From Tolypeutes matacus (taxonomy: Eukaryota; Chordata; Mammalia; Cingulata; Chlamyphoridae), in NCBI GenBank assembly GCA_026826555.1, contig JAKSZT010053881.1, forward strand, positions 6,580,502-6,644,501: 64,000 nt of DNA, given 5' to 3'. The translations under genes were made by a program, and so were the position numbers. Shown piece after piece: positions 44,632-56,150 of the stretch. The number at the start of each line of letters is the position of its first letter. Position 1 is the first letter of the stretch. The notes beneath the pieces are model-generated. The model did not search any database, was not told the DNA's origin, and saw only the letters and a program-made list of their open reading frames with translations.

Positions 44632-45135
44632 CAGGGGTTCTTAAACATTTTTGTTCCACAGACCCCTTTCCCAGTCAGGTAAAAACCACAGACCCCTTCT
44701 CAGAATGTAGCGGCAGATAGTTTTATGACACTCAACATTGGCATGTCTTTAAATTTTAGGATTATTCAAAATTACATTTTACAACTTTCCCATAATTTCA
44801 ATACCTGATAACCTAACATGGTCCAACATCTGTTTAAATGGTCAATTTTGCAAACATTTAGAAATTTGAGTTTTCCCACAGCGTCATAAAACCATCTCCA
44901 CCATCCTTACCAGCTTTTTGTAGGGAGTTATCCACTGCACTCAGACCATGCTACATCAAAATAAAAATCATACCAAGTCCAAACTATTCTGTGTATTATT
45001 TAATAAATATATCACACACCAACACATCCCCACAAGAAAAATGTTTTTTTGAATTTTCAATTCAAGTTCATGGACCCCCTGAAATCTTTCCACAGGCCCC
45101 CAAGAGGCCCATAGATCCCTAGTTAAGAACCCCTG
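44632..45135. mobile_element. Non-autonomous hAT-type DNA transposon
   Basis: Terminal inverted repeats of about 14 bp: CAGGGGTTCTTAAA at the left and TTAAGAACCCCTG at the right. Both subterminal zones carry the CAGACCCC / GGACCCCCTGAAATC phrases typical of a Charlie-like MER family. At 504 bp it is too short to encode a transposase. The 8-bp flanks GTCCAGTC and ATCAAGTC agree at 5 of 8 positions, fitting an old hAT duplication. CAGGGGT-type ends and 8-bp duplications are hAT hallmarks. Confidence 0.85.
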
Positions 45136-45239
45136 ATCAAGTCAGTCACTAGGTTATTCTGATCATACCTGAAGAACTGTAAAATATTGAGAGCACCTGC
45201 TTGAAAGTACTTAAAAGTGGTGCTAGTGAGTTCACTTTT

Positions 45240-45500
45240 ATTTCCTCTTTTCATACCCAGTCACACTTTAGTCCAAGCCTCTTTCCTTGTTTATTCCCTG
45301 AACTATTGCTCTATCTGCTCTCCTCCCTACATACATTTCCCCCTTTCTAGTCCATCCTTTATAATGCCAAACTAGTGGCCCCATCATGTCACTCCCTCAG
45401 TTCCATAGCCTGGTGCCCATGTCTCTTTATTATCTGGATCCAAATGGCTTTTTCATTTCACCTCTTCAGCTTTCTTACTACACTTGCCCTTGAGAGCAGT
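45240..45500 (+). repeat. L2-like relic
   Basis: CCTTTATAATGCCAAACTAG, CATCATGTCACTCCCTCAG and the pyrimidine-rich context suit L2, but the order is only partly preserved. Confidence 0.45.
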
Positions 45501-46259
45501 ACTCAGTCAAAACTTAGCTATTCTAACACTACTAATAAAGGTATAAAGCCTTAATTATGTTAATAATTAGCCTCGATTAAAAGTGAAAGAGCAAAATTCA
45601 CCAGATTGCTCATTGATCTTCCTCATTTTGAGTATTACCTAGCACCTTATGACAGAGTTCTTCACCAGCCCAACTTCACTGCTCTTCCCCCCACCATCTC
45701 CCATCAGCCAGCACTTGTCAGATTTCCCCTCATAGTACCACTTAAATTCCTTCATTCCTTTTTCATTTTCACTGTCACTTCCCCCTTCTGGGTCCTCATT
45801 GCTTTGTTATTGATTTACTACAGTAAAACAGTAACTGGTCCCCTTGGCTTGATTTGGTCTCCCCTCCATGGTCCTGCCCTCGTGTATCTTCCATGCCCTA
45901 AAAGGTTAATTTTCATAAAGCATTGCTTGATGTCAGTTTTAGAACCTCTAAGGGTTCTCCTTTGTGAGACAAGTCAATCCATACTCTTTATTCTGGAATT
46001 TAAAGACCTAAGTGGCCTAGCTACCTCATTGCTTTGTGCAGTCACCTCCCGCCCCCCTGCTGTGAAGATTCTCTCCTCAGTGGGACCTGCTGTTTCCTTC
46101 CTCATTTAAGACCTCTCTGCTCTTGCCCTCCCCAACTGGATTGTGTCTTTCTGACCCAGCTCCTTCCCATCTGTACAGGCTCAGATGTACATCCTCCATG
46201 CGGATTTCTCCATTCCCTCAACTATAGCTGTTAGCCTTAGTGAGGAGTGAGGCCTGTTT
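45501..46259. other. Pyrimidine-rich DNA with the longest open frame of the window
   Basis: The 167-codon plus frame at 45,606-46,109 is hydrophobic and Leu/Pro/Ser-rich, the usual look of pyrimidine-rich L2-type sequence read in one frame. It has no recognisable domain, signal or splice context. AAGACCTAAGTGGCCTAGCT near 46,000 resembles an L2 phrase. I do not call a gene. Confidence 0.4.
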
Positions 46260-46440
46260 TGGATGGTGGAAAGAATATAACATTTGGTATCAGGGATATG
46301 AATTCAGGCTCTTGCTCACTAGCTGTGTGACTTAGGCAGCTTATTTTTTCTCTCTGAGCCAATGTCCTTATCATAAAATGCATGATTTAAATGACTATTT
46401 ATGGGGGGGAAATACCTTAAAGCATTATACAGATGTTAAG
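46260..46440 (+). repeat. MIR relic
   Basis: TTGGTATCAGGGATATGAAT, TTCAGGCTCTTGCTCACTAG, CTGTGTGACTTAGGCAGC and TCTGAGCCAATGTCCTTATC follow the MIR core. Confidence 0.8.
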
Positions 46441-46444
46441 GGTT

Positions 46445-46775
46445 GTTTCAACTCTCCTGTTTAATTCTTGATTATATTTTTCCTGTTCCCTACTCACTTT
46501 GTATGTATTTCCCTTCTTCCTGGCTTTTCTGAGTATTTCAAAGGTAGATATAAGTTGCAGTACACTTTCTTGTCCTGTTCAGCCCACACCACAGCAAATG
46601 TTCAGTAAATTCTCCCTGTCAAAAGAATGTAATGGATATAACTGAAAAGTTTCAGGTGCTATAGTGAAAGTATAGTAAAGGGAGAGAGGGGGTAACAGGA
46701 AGAAAATGGGACTGACTAAGGGATTGGCCTGCCTCAATCCTGACTTCTTTTATGGGGTCTACAGACCCTATCCAT
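46445..46775. other. Intronic DNA, no gene seen
   Basis: Nothing recognised. Confidence 0.4.
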
Positions 46776-46789
46776 TTCTTCAACCTCTT

Positions 46790-46892
46790 TTTTTTTGGGG
46801 GGGGGGGGTGGGGAGGGGGTACCAGGGATTGAACCCAGGCCCTCATACATGGGACGCAGGTGCTCAAACCACTGAGCTACACCTGCTGCCCT
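46790..46892 (-). mobile_element. tRNA-like SINE with a G-run in the tail
   Basis: Minus-strand head CAGCAGGTGTAGCTCAGTGG and B-box complement GGATTGAACCCAGGCCC. The plus-strand T run passes into 12 consecutive G (46,797-46,808). Flanks CTTCAACCTCTT are perfect (46,778-46,789 and 46,893-46,904). Confidence 0.88.
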
Positions 46893-46904
46893 CTTCAACC
46901 TCTT

Positions 46905-49380
46905 AACACACGGCAGTAGAAGTGGCTCACTTTCTTAGGAAAGACAGTTCTTTACCCAGAGAAGGCTCTCAAGTGTTTTTTGAACTCACTACCCACATGA
47001 TTTACATGCATATACACATACATACATATACACATGTATATACCTATTTATTTGTCACTGTTTGCTTATATATGTTCATAGGTGATTTTCCTTTTAAATT
47101 TCATTTTTATACATAGCAGCAGTATGTTGGCTTTCTCTACAAAGTAGCACTGATATTTGTATTTGCATTGTATTTGTGCAGTGCCTGATATGAGGTACCG
47201 GATTACTTGCTGAAATCATGGAACTACCTTATTTATTTAGATTGCTAGAAAATGTTTATAAATATTGCATTGGATATAATAAATTTACTCAAATCCTGCT
47301 TAAAATTTAAAATAAGAATTAAAAATAATAAATGAGAATTCATTTTATTTGGTACATGAGACATCTTCCAGCCCCCCCTCGACCACACCCAGCCTCCTAG
47401 GATTAAGGGTTATGGTAGTGGAGTACAAGAAATTATGATTCTGCTTAGTATCCATCTTAGAAGGAAAATATAAACTGTAGCAAGTTTTGTTTGATAACAC
47501 TATCCTTGGACAATAAGAATAAGCCTTAAGTATTTATTATAACCCTTACTTTGCCTAGGTCTTAGAACTCAGTGAAAAACAAAGTAATCAAACAGTGAAA
47601 CATGGTTCCTGTTTTTAGGGAGTTTAGAATTTACAGTAGAAGAAAAGAAAGACAGTAACCCCAGCAAAACAATTAGGAGAGACAGATTTGCTTGTTACCT
47701 TAGAAGCAAAAGGTACATTTTTTCAAAAGCAAGTCATTAGAGATTGCAATTGTTTTGTTTCAGAGTAGATTTACTGGCTTGTAAATGATAGCTTAGCCCT
47801 GTTCTCCATTCACCAAGCAGGTTGGGTGGTTTCTCACATTTCAGATGGGCCAGCCTGCCTAAGGAAAATGCATTTGCATAGAAGATTGGGGAAATTGCCA
47901 AACAACAAAATGAAGGCGTATGCTTTAGAAATTTCTCTTATTACTGTTTTAATTAAGTTGATGTTTCCAAGGGAATGGATTTTTAAATGAAATTTTAGTA
48001 GTGCCTCAGCTAATTCCAGTTGTATTCTTTCATTTGACTTGGCTTTCACAATGTGATCATATTTGGTTTCACTTCCTGGTTTGTCCACACACATGCCTGT
48101 TGCCAGGAAATGTTTATGAGAGAAGAATATTCTTTTATTCGTTCTTCCATTCTTCCACTTAAATTATGTGCCCTAATATTAGTCCACACCCCCCTCATCC
48201 TTCATCTCCCACCTGTACAAATTCTATTCATTTTTCTTGGCCTGACTCGTAACTCTGGTGTAACTCCAGTGCAGTATATTGCCTTAAGATGCACCAAATG
48301 TATAATCCATTTGTTTCAGGTTTCTTGTATTCATGTCTAATTTTGCCAAAGCATAAGTGCCTTTGAGGGTCAGGTCTGAATCTGACACCTGTTTATCTTC
48401 TGCAGCATCTGGGGCAATGCTTTGCACCATCAGAAGTTGGGTCGTATTTGTTAAGGATGCATGCTGCCAGAGTGAATCCAAAATGAGACATTCGTCTTGC
48501 CCCTTCTTCACTTAGTAGCCCATCTCTGTCCATGACAGGAGTGGGTGGTATACCAGTCCCCCTTCATTTCTACTTTTGTTCAACTAACAGCAGCTATGTA
48601 GTTGTCTTCCTTGAATGAACAAGACTCTGCACAAGAAAAACAGGTGGTGGTGTCAAATATAAATAGAAAATATTATAATATTATTTCTTGTATGTGGGTT
48701 AGGAAAAAAAAAAAAAGCAAAACTACATCATTAGTTTTTTTTGGCATAACCTTTCTGCCTTTCCAATTTGGTTGCTAAATAACTTCAGCTTCATTCACTG
48801 TACACAAAGGAGAAACTTGAGGAAACTTGAGTCACTGACCAGGAAATTTTGCATGTGTGCATCTGAATTTGTCACTGAGCCATGGCAAAACTCCACCCTG
48901 ATTCAGAAGTCATGTGTTAAGCCTCCAGATGGGAAATATGGCTTCTGTCTCTTGAGAGGTCATCAAAACTCTAATATTCCCAGAGAGAAAGAACAGGATT
49001 TCTCCCCTTTGCTAGTACCAAATGAATCTGCAGAATTCTGCTGAGCTCTGAAGCCCAAAGCCAACCCATCATGCAGAAACCCTATGTTAACATTTCTGGA
49101 ATGTGGGCATTTTACTTTGATTCCTATTATTATTTGTGGATTCTTTTAGAAGAAGCCTTATCTTATTCTCAGAGCTGTCCCAAATTATTCGTAATGCCCT
49201 GGCTGAGCTAAATCTATCTTTCCTGCTGAGAGACCTTGAATGGGGTCTTTGGTCTCTGCCAAAGGATTCAGGAGACTTGGCAAGTCAAGTGGAATTCTGT
49301 GAATTGAAGACACAATGATGTTGCGATTGTAAAGAGTTGTGGTCTTTGTACCAAGCAATGGGATCTAATTTTAACTCTAT
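46905..49380. other. Intronic DNA, mostly unique
   Basis: A tetranucleotide-like ATAC/ATGC patch lies at 47,004-47,045. A weak ancient-repeat relic is possible at 47,560-47,690, and an A run lies at 48,703-48,715. Frames up to 96 codons lack motifs. Confidence 0.45.
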
Positions 49381-49393
49381 TTGTTCCATTAAT

Positions 49394-49495
49394 TTTTTTT
49401 TTTTTTTTTTTTTTTACTGGGAGGTCCTGGGGATCGAACCCAGGTCCCTCCATATGGGAGATGGACGCCCAACCCTTTGAGCCACATCCATCCCC
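49394..49495 (-). mobile_element. tRNA-like SINE, short form
   Basis: Minus-strand head GGGATGGATGTGGCTCAAAG, B box GGGTTCGATCCCCAGG, and a long T run as tail complement. The target duplication TGTTCCATTAAT is perfect (49,382-49,393 and 49,496-49,507). Confidence 0.92.
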
Positions 49496-49544
49496 TGTTC
49501 CATTAATATTTAATAGCAGTTTTTTCATACTAAATCCTGAGAAT

Positions 49545-49760
49545 AGAATGATGAGCAAAATGCATGTAGAAAGACCTCATGGACCTTATAGTTGGAGAGA
49601 AATAAACTTTTAATCAATTACATGAAGCAGTGTAAATAATAAAATGCTATGAAACGAAGAGATAGAGAACTAAAAGAGCGTGTTGTGAAGGGACCTGGTA
49701 CAGATGGCCAGGGAAGGAAGACCCCTGAGCAAATAACTTAAGTCATTGACTCAGGACATC
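49545..49760 (+). repeat. Ancient interspersed repeat relic
   Basis: AGACCTCATGGACCTTATAG, AATAATAAAATGCTATGAAA and GATGGCCAGGGAAGGAAGAC follow the same old consensus as 32,030-32,310. Confidence 0.55.
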
Positions 49761-49764
49761 AGTG

Positions 49765-51535
49765 ACTTAAAGGCTGTCCTGCTTTGGCTTTGAAGGTGAG
49801 CTTGACCTTTTAAGTGAACTACTTGGCACTGTTTCAAACTGCAACCATTTTGAATAAGAGTTAGCCTCTGTGTGAGGCTGTTCTTATGCAGTGCCACGCT
49901 ATATTTATCCTAAATGTAATCCAGACCTTTTTTATTACCAGCTGAGGTAATAAAAGTGGCAACCAGTGATTCTGACCACCAAGCACCCATTAATATGAAG
50001 CACTTATTTAACAGCAAGGTGAAGACAGATATTTTGCCTGAAACATAGATAACATAAAAGCTTGGTCTTTCACAATTGATCTGTTTCTCTCTTGCCTAAT
50101 GCTTCACCTCCCACACCTTCTTCCAGGGAAAATGGGAGCAGAGATAAGCAGTGTTGCATGACTGGAAAGTTTTAAAAGGTTTTCTCTGGGTTGGGCAGAT
50201 AGATAGGCATTGGCACTGTGAGCCAGAGATTGTTGGTGTGGTTGTTTTGTTTTTTGTTTTTCTTTTTCTTTTTTTCAAATCTCCAACTGACAGAATGCAA
50301 ATGGTACAGTATTGGTCAATTATTATGAGGTAGATTAGGAGAGGAATTTTCTACTCAGGTGGTTGTCTTCTCACAGTGGAAGAGTCTACTGCAATTCTGT
50401 TTGGGCCACATATTTCTACCTGGACCCCTAGGCCTTTTGAAAAGTTGTAGTAGGGCTTAAATGTTAGGGGGTGTCAATGACCTTGTAACACTTGCTGTTT
50501 TGTTTCCTTGGAATCTAAGTAGTATAAATAAAGCTCATATCATGGGTTGTTTTGTTTCTATCTAAGATAATGTTCCAAGGCCAAAGGCATCCTTTCTTCA
50601 AATCAGTTTACCATCAAAAAAATTGACTTTCTTTGACATTCCTCCTTACATTTATGTGCTACATTAATGATTTCAAATGCTTCTACCATATTTCTTTTGC
50701 CACTAATAGTAACTCTTACCTAGAGTTAGTATAATTATCTCTATTTTATAGCTATAAAGTTGGAGGCCTGGACTGGGTGAGTGAAATAAGCCCATGCAGG
50801 CCTGGGACTCGGTCCAGGGCTCATTTTCCCACACTGTTACCGTGGAAAACCAGCCCCTGCCTCTCACTCTCTCTAGTGGTGGGAGTGGAAAAAGAAGGCC
50901 TTGGAACAAAAGATATAATAAATAAATAAACTGGGTGATTTTTACTTACCTAAAGCAGCTCCAGAACATTTACAGGGCAAAACATCAATACATGTCGCAA
51001 TCCCCCTATACAACCTGAGGTGACTGTCATAGCAGCCACTGCTACTGACCAGGAAGTACAATAAATTTCCTGACTAAAACTACCAAGTGTCTGGGAACAT
51101 AGACACCAATGACATGTAGGTAGAAACTGAACTACAAGCTTTTGAAAAATCTCTTCCTCTAATAGGAGTTGTCCAGATTGCATTAGCATCCATTATATGG
51201 CAACATGGGCTGAAGTTAAAGGTGCCCATAGCCTCACATGTGAGGTTCAGTGAGTCCCATGGTAAGCTGCATGTTGAAGCATCTTTTCTTCCTATTCTAT
51301 TCTCAAGTGATCAATGATCAAAGTGATCGTAGAACATCTGATCTGGGCTGCCTAGGCTTTGGGGATCAAAACCTTTACTTTTCTGGGAAGGAAATAGCAA
51401 CAGTCAAAAAAAAAAACAGAAACAAGGAAAAGATGGATAGCACTGGCTTCCATCACTTTCTATTACCAGATCTTCCCCCCATGCCTCCCTGAGACACCAT
51501 TCTGACTTTATTATAACCAAAAGCCAGAGCAGGAG
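49765..51535. other. Intronic DNA, no gene seen
   Basis: Weak MIR-like phrases near 50,710-50,800. No exon recognised. Confidence 0.45.
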
Positions 51536-51539
51536 TCAA

Positions 51540-52060
51540 TATGTTTTAAAAAGAGCTCTCTGGATACAATATGGAAATGGGACTTAAAGAGGTCAGTAAA
51601 AGAGGCTATTTTGGTGGTCCTCCCAAAAGATGAGGTGGGCTTGACCCAAGGCAGGGACAGTGGGGATATAGAAGAAGTAAAAAAAGAACCATTTGATTTG
51701 GGGGAATAAAAGAAAAAGAGGTTTTGGCGTTAAGTATCTGACCAACTTGATCTTGCTATCAACCTGAAATTCAGGGACTCAAGAAGAGCAGGTTTGGAGG
51801 GGTGATGGGGAAAATGGTATATTCAGTTTGGGATATACTGAGTTTGAGGTGCTTCTGTACATCTCAATACATAGCCAAGAAGAAGTTGGAGATATGAATC
51901 TGAGGCTTAGGGTTAGGGAACTGGGCTCACCGGGTCACTTTGGAGTCCTGTACATGGAAAGTGGATAAAACCTTAAGAGGATGTTATATACGGGAACAGA
52001 GAAGCTACAGGTCAAGGTGGACCACAGTGCCTAGGGGTAGTTTAGTTTTAGTATCCTTTG
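51540..52060 (+). repeat. Ancient interspersed repeat relic, 3' part
   Basis: ATGTTTTAAAAAGAGCTCTC, TCAGTTTGGGATATACTGAG, TTTGAGGTGCTTCTGTACAT and GAAGTTGGAGATATGAATCT follow, in order, an old mammalian repeat. It may be the continuation of the family seen at 32,030 and 49,545. Confidence 0.55.
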
Positions 52061-52101
52061 GTGATTTTCAGTTACCTTTTCACCTTCAATTAAAAACAAT
52101 G

Positions 52102-52943
52102 GGGGGATGGATGTGGCTCAAATGGTTGAGCGTCCGTCTCCCATATGGAGGGACCCGGGTTCAATCCCTGGGACCTCCTGGTAAAAAAAAATAAAAAAAC
52201 AAACAAACAAAAAAACAACAAAAATAAAACCCATGCTGGGGGAAGCAAATGTGGCTCAAGCGATTGGGCTCCTGTCTACCATATAGGAGGTCCAGGGTTT
52301 GATTCCCAGGGCTTCCTGGTGAAGGCAAGCTGGCCCATGTGGTGAGCTAGCCTGANNNNNNNNNNNNNNNNNNNNNNNNNNNNNNNNNNNNNNNNNNNNN
52401 NNNNNNNNNNNNNNNNNNNNNNNNNNNNNNNNNNNNNNNNNNNNNNNNNNNNNNNNNNNNNNNNNNNNNNNNNNNNNNNNNNNNNNNNNNNNNNNNNNNN
52501 NNNNNNNNNNNNNNNNNNNNNNNNNNNNNNNNNNNNNNNNNNNNNNNNNNNNNNNNNNNNNNNNNNNNNNNNNNNNNNNNNNNNNNNNNNNNNNNNNNNN
52601 NNNNNNNNNNNNNNNNNNNNNNNNNNNNNNNNNNNNNNNNNNNNNNNNNNNNNNNNNNNNNNNNNNNNNNNNNNNNNNNNNNNNNNNNNNNNNNNNNNNN
52701 NNNNNNNNNNNNNNNNNNNNNNNNNNNNNNNNNNNNNNNNNNNNNNNNNNNNNNNGCAGACCAGGGAGCTGAAGTGGCACAAGAGATTGAGCACCTCTAT
52801 TCCACTCCAGAAGGTCCCAGGATTGGTTCCCAGTGCCGCCTAAAGAGAAGACAAGCACACACAGAAGAACACATAGAGAGCAGACACCGCGCCCAAACAC
52901 TGGGGGGGGGGGAATAAATAAATCTTTAAAAAAGAAACAAAAA
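52102..52943 (+). mobile_element. Three tRNA-like SINE units in a row, interrupted by a gap
   Basis: Unit 1 (52,104-52,230) has head GATGGATGTGGCTCAAATGG, B box GGGTTCAATCCCTGG and a long A/AAC tail. Unit 2 (52,236-52,355, cut by N) has head GAAGCAAATGTGGCTCAAGC, B box GGGTTTGATTCCC and the TCCTGGTGAAGGC body. Unit 3 (52,762-52,943) has GAAGTGGCACAAGAGATTG, B box GGATTGGTTCCCAG, a DAS body and an A-rich tail. AAAACAATG precedes the first unit (52,093-52,101) and follows the last (52,944-52,952), so a single insertion of a multimer is possible. The sequence is A-rich, so chance is not excluded. Confidence 0.8.
52356..52755. other. Assembly gap of 400 N
   Basis: Exactly 400 N, like the gap at 40,475, so the size is probably a placeholder. 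It falls within a SINE cluster, which would explain a failed assembly. Open frames drawn across it are not meaningful. Confidence 0.95.
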
Positions 52944-53199
52944 AAAACAATGCTTTCCTTATATGTTTGGCCTAATGACCTTCTTTTCTTGCTACTACCA
53001 GTCCTTACTCTCTTTTCAGTGAAACAGTTTTATTAGTTGCCAGTTGTAGACCATTCAGTGTGTTCTCTAAGAAAGCATACACCATCCCCCTTTGAGTTAA
53101 TGCCTTTTTTGGGTGCTATGGCTTCTTCCTTTAAAGCGTTGCTTAATTCTCACCACTCCAGAGGAGTCTTTCCAGACTCCTACCTCTAGCCACAATGAG

Positions 53200-53410
53200 T
53201 CAAATCATAAGATAGTGGGATACCTGAACTGGAAAGGTCTATTGATCATTGGTTCTCTCTCTAACATTATAGATGAAGACGCTCAAGCCAAATGAGGTGA
53301 AATGATTTGCCCAATGTTGCTGTCAGTTAGATGGAAAGTCAGGAGTAGAAATTAGGTTTTCTGACACCTAGTCTGGTGTTCTTTCTGTAAGCCCATACTG
53401 CCTCATACTC
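53200..53410 (+). repeat. MIR/L2-class relic
   Basis: TAACATTATAGATGAAGACG, AATGAGGTGAAATGATTTGC, CCAATGTTGCTGTCAGTTAG and TAGTCTGGTGTTCTTTCTGT follow the ancient 'gaaactgaggcccagagagg...gtgacttgcccaagg...' order. Confidence 0.6.
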
Positions 53411-53694
53411 TTGATCCTTCCATCTGCCACAGGCATAGTTACTTTTTCATGTAAACATCCAATCACCTTACTACATTCCCTTCATACATTAATATAGCCC
53501 TCTGGAGAGGTGGAACAGCAATTTCTCTATTATTAAATTAACCCTCATTTGATATGGCTCACTACCTTTATCCACTGTTGCCTCAGGTAGACATTTTGAC
53601 CCCACAGATCCAGAGACCAGGGAAATAATAAGGCAGTCCTATAAAAATTGAGTTTATTATAAAAGTCTTGGGGAATTCTTTCCCTCCCTTCCTT

Positions 53695-53696
<2 letters not shown>

Positions 53697-53725
<29 letters not shown>
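53697..53725. repeat. 29-base T run after a CCCT/CCTT tract
   Basis: Pure T run. It may be the tail of a minus-oriented retroposon, but the following sequence (53,726-54,200) is not recognised. Confidence 0.85.
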
Positions 53726-53727
<2 letters not shown>

Positions 53728-54205
53728 AAGCAGCCAATAAGTATGTGTGTTATCACTAAGGCAAAGGACTATGATTGCTTTACTTTAACCCCTCCCAACA
53801 CACACACAAGTCTCTCTGTGCAACCACCCCACCCTTAGCTCCCCTCTCCAATCCCCACTTCACACATCCTATTAGGCTGCCCTTGATGCATTCTGGTGGA
53901 CTAAATCTTAATAAAAGTAGATTGACAAGAGGATCAGATACTTTCCAGATCCATCTAAAGTCATTAGTGAATTTTGAAAACATGTAGGTGCTTGTCTGTT
54001 ATTTTAGAAAACAATGTGACTTACCGCCTGTGGTCTCACTAGAAGATTTTTTAATGCTTCAGCTTCCTATATAGCAATTTATCTAGTATAAGAGAAGACC
54101 CAACCCTTTTCTAGACAGATTTGGGAGATCATATTATTTCTCCCAAACCTTTCTGATTCAAGGTGACAAATACATTGATAATTAAATATTTAGTATTTGC
54201 TATAG
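53726..54205. other. Intronic DNA, no gene seen
   Basis: Frames of 67-70 codons occur on both strands over the same segment (53,775-53,987). Neither is recognisable. Confidence 0.4.
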
Positions 54206-54210
54206 TAACC

Positions 54211-54723
54211 TGTAGCCGTTTGGCAGTTTGATGTAATTATGAATTCCAAAAATATATATTGGATTATGCTTATAAACTGGTATGCTAATGTGGGCATGAT
54301 TAAGTTATTATTGGGGTGTTAACTGGGCCACATCATTGAGCTCCACCCCTTGGTGGGTGGGGGAAGAAAATATAAAAGACATCACAAAGAACAGAGTTGC
54401 AGCAGTTTTTGAGAAGCAGTTTTGATGTTGGAGAAGAGAAGTGAGCCATTTGCCTGATAGTCTACAGCTGACCTTGTGGAGGAACCAGAGGAGCTAAGCC
54501 CGGAGAGAAACGCAGCCCTGGGAAGAGAGGAATCCATGAAGCCTGAACCCTGGCAAAAGTCGGCAGCTGTCTTGCTCCAACATGTGGCAATGGACTTTGG
54601 TGAGGGAAGAAACTTATGCTTTATGGCCTAGTAACTGTGGACTTCTACCCCAAATAATACCCTTTATAAAGACCAACCAATCTCTGGTATTTCGTATTAG
54701 CACCCCTTTGGCTGACTAATACA
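54211..54723 (+). mobile_element. Solo LTR of the lineage-specific family (copy 2)
   Basis: A 513-bp copy of the 6,077-6,711 family. Shared phrases are TATGAATTCCAAAAA, GCCTGATAGTCTACAGCTGA, CAACATGTGGCAATGGACTT and CACCCCTTTGGCTGACTAAT. A TATAAAA box lies at 54,371-54,377 and CCAAATAATACCC replaces the AATAAA of copy 1. The duplication TAACC is perfect (54,206-54,210 and 54,724-54,728). The 122-bp length difference from copy 1 reflects indels in the U3 and central parts. Confidence 0.85.
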
Positions 54724-54729
54724 TAACCT

Positions 54730-55285
54730 AAGAATTATGGGCAAAGAAAATTTGACACAGTAAAATGATATTTTCATCTGTTGGTAAATTTTCTAGTACT
54801 TTGGGACCCACTGTATATTTAATTTGTGGAATTCATTTATGCTCATTTTAAAGCAGTCAGAACAGTTCCTGTTTTACACAGTTAGAGATTTTAAAACTGT
54901 GGCCCTTTGCTTGAGTGACATTGGTCATATCTGACTTGTCTGAAGCATGAATCTTGCCAAAAAAGTGGGGATTACCTGCACACATTAATTTTTTTAAGTG
55001 TTGCATCACCTGTATTGTTTTGGTGTCACTGCACTTTGTCTTCCCTATGGGCCGCATAGTAAATGATTAAGGTGAGTTATAGTTATGTTTCACAACACTT
55101 TCTAGAAAATGGAATCATTTGATATGTTGCAAAATCTGGCATGGAAATCACTAGCTTAGGTGGAAAACCAAACCCCTAATATATAACCGGTTTTCTGTTT
55201 ACAAGATAATATTTTAAGCCAACCTTTACATAATTAATTTTAGGTAAAGCCACTTCTCTGTTAATAAATTACCATTTTTAAGTGC
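54730..55285. other. Intronic DNA, no gene seen
   Basis: AT-rich, nothing recognised. Confidence 0.45.
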
Positions 55286-55289
55286 TAGT

Positions 55290-55470
55290 TTTATATCCAC
55301 TGCTGTGTATTTGGTTTATAGTTACTTCATTTAATTCTTAAAACAACTCCAGTAGGTAGAAACATTATTATCCCTATTTTATAGATGAGAAAAATGATAC
55401 TTAGCTCATCTAAAATCAAGCACATGGTGACAATGCCACAGAACCTGATCTCAACCATTGTGCTACATCC
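55290..55470 (+). repeat. MIR-class relic
   Basis: TTCATTTAATTCTTAAAACA, ACTCCAGTAGGTAGAAACAT, TTATTATCCCTATTTTATAG and ATGAGAAAAATGATACTTAG follow the ancient core. Confidence 0.7.
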
Positions 55471-55474
55471 TCTC

Positions 55475-55985
55475 CTATGCCTCTCAAATGTTCATCAGGG
55501 TTTAGGATAAGAACTCAGCGTAACAGTAATTAACATATAGGAAGTGTGTGATATCTCTCTATTAAATGATTCAAAAAAATTATGTCACATTTAGCTAATA
55601 TGGAATTAATTTATTTTAACCACATAGTAAGTATGCGAAGAAGAAAAGCCATTTAACCCATCATTTATATACAGATTAAAGTTGGATTATTTATCTTGTC
55701 ATTAAAGTGGAGAGTAAATATATTTCTCTGTAAGAGGTTGAGCAAGCAGGATCCTTCCCTGCTCTATCATGTCAATCTTAATTACTTAATAGGCAGGAAG
55801 GAGGGAGGAAGCACTTGTTGATTCTGTTTCACTAGATGGAATACTGAGTAGTTAAGTTAGAAAAGCTATGTACATCTGAATTTTAAATTGTCACATTTCA
55901 TTTCTCTAGATTATTGTAAGTTTTAAAAAATGGGATGTCACCTTCTATATAAAACTCCTTTTTATATAGCTCATTCGAGAAGCAC
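55475..55985. other. Intronic DNA, no gene seen
   Basis: AT-rich, nothing recognised. Confidence 0.45.
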
Positions 55986-55989
55986 TATA

Positions 55990-56150
55990 GCAGATGGCTC
56001 TTAGACCTTATGTGAATTCTGGGTTTGCTTTGTGATCATGGGCAAATTTTTTAGTTTCTCTGATCCTCAGTTTTCTGTTTATTACCTTTAAAACTGAGGT
56101 AATAATGTCTACCTCACTAAGTATCCAATAAATGTTAGCATTCCCCTTTC
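55990..56150 (+). repeat. MIR relic
   Basis: TGATCATGGGCAAATTTTTT, AGTTTCTCTGATCCTCAGTT, ACCTTTAAAACTGAGGTAAT and CTACCTCACTAAGTATC follow the MIR core. Confidence 0.75.

Noticed and set aside
45606..46109. 167-codon open frame, the longest uninterrupted one
   Set aside because: Hydrophobic, Leu/Ser/Pro-rich translation of pyrimidine-rich, partly L2-like sequence. No domain, homologue or splice context that I recognise.
52256..52900. 214- and 172-codon frames crossing the second gap
   Set aside because: Composed of N and antisense SINE sequence.
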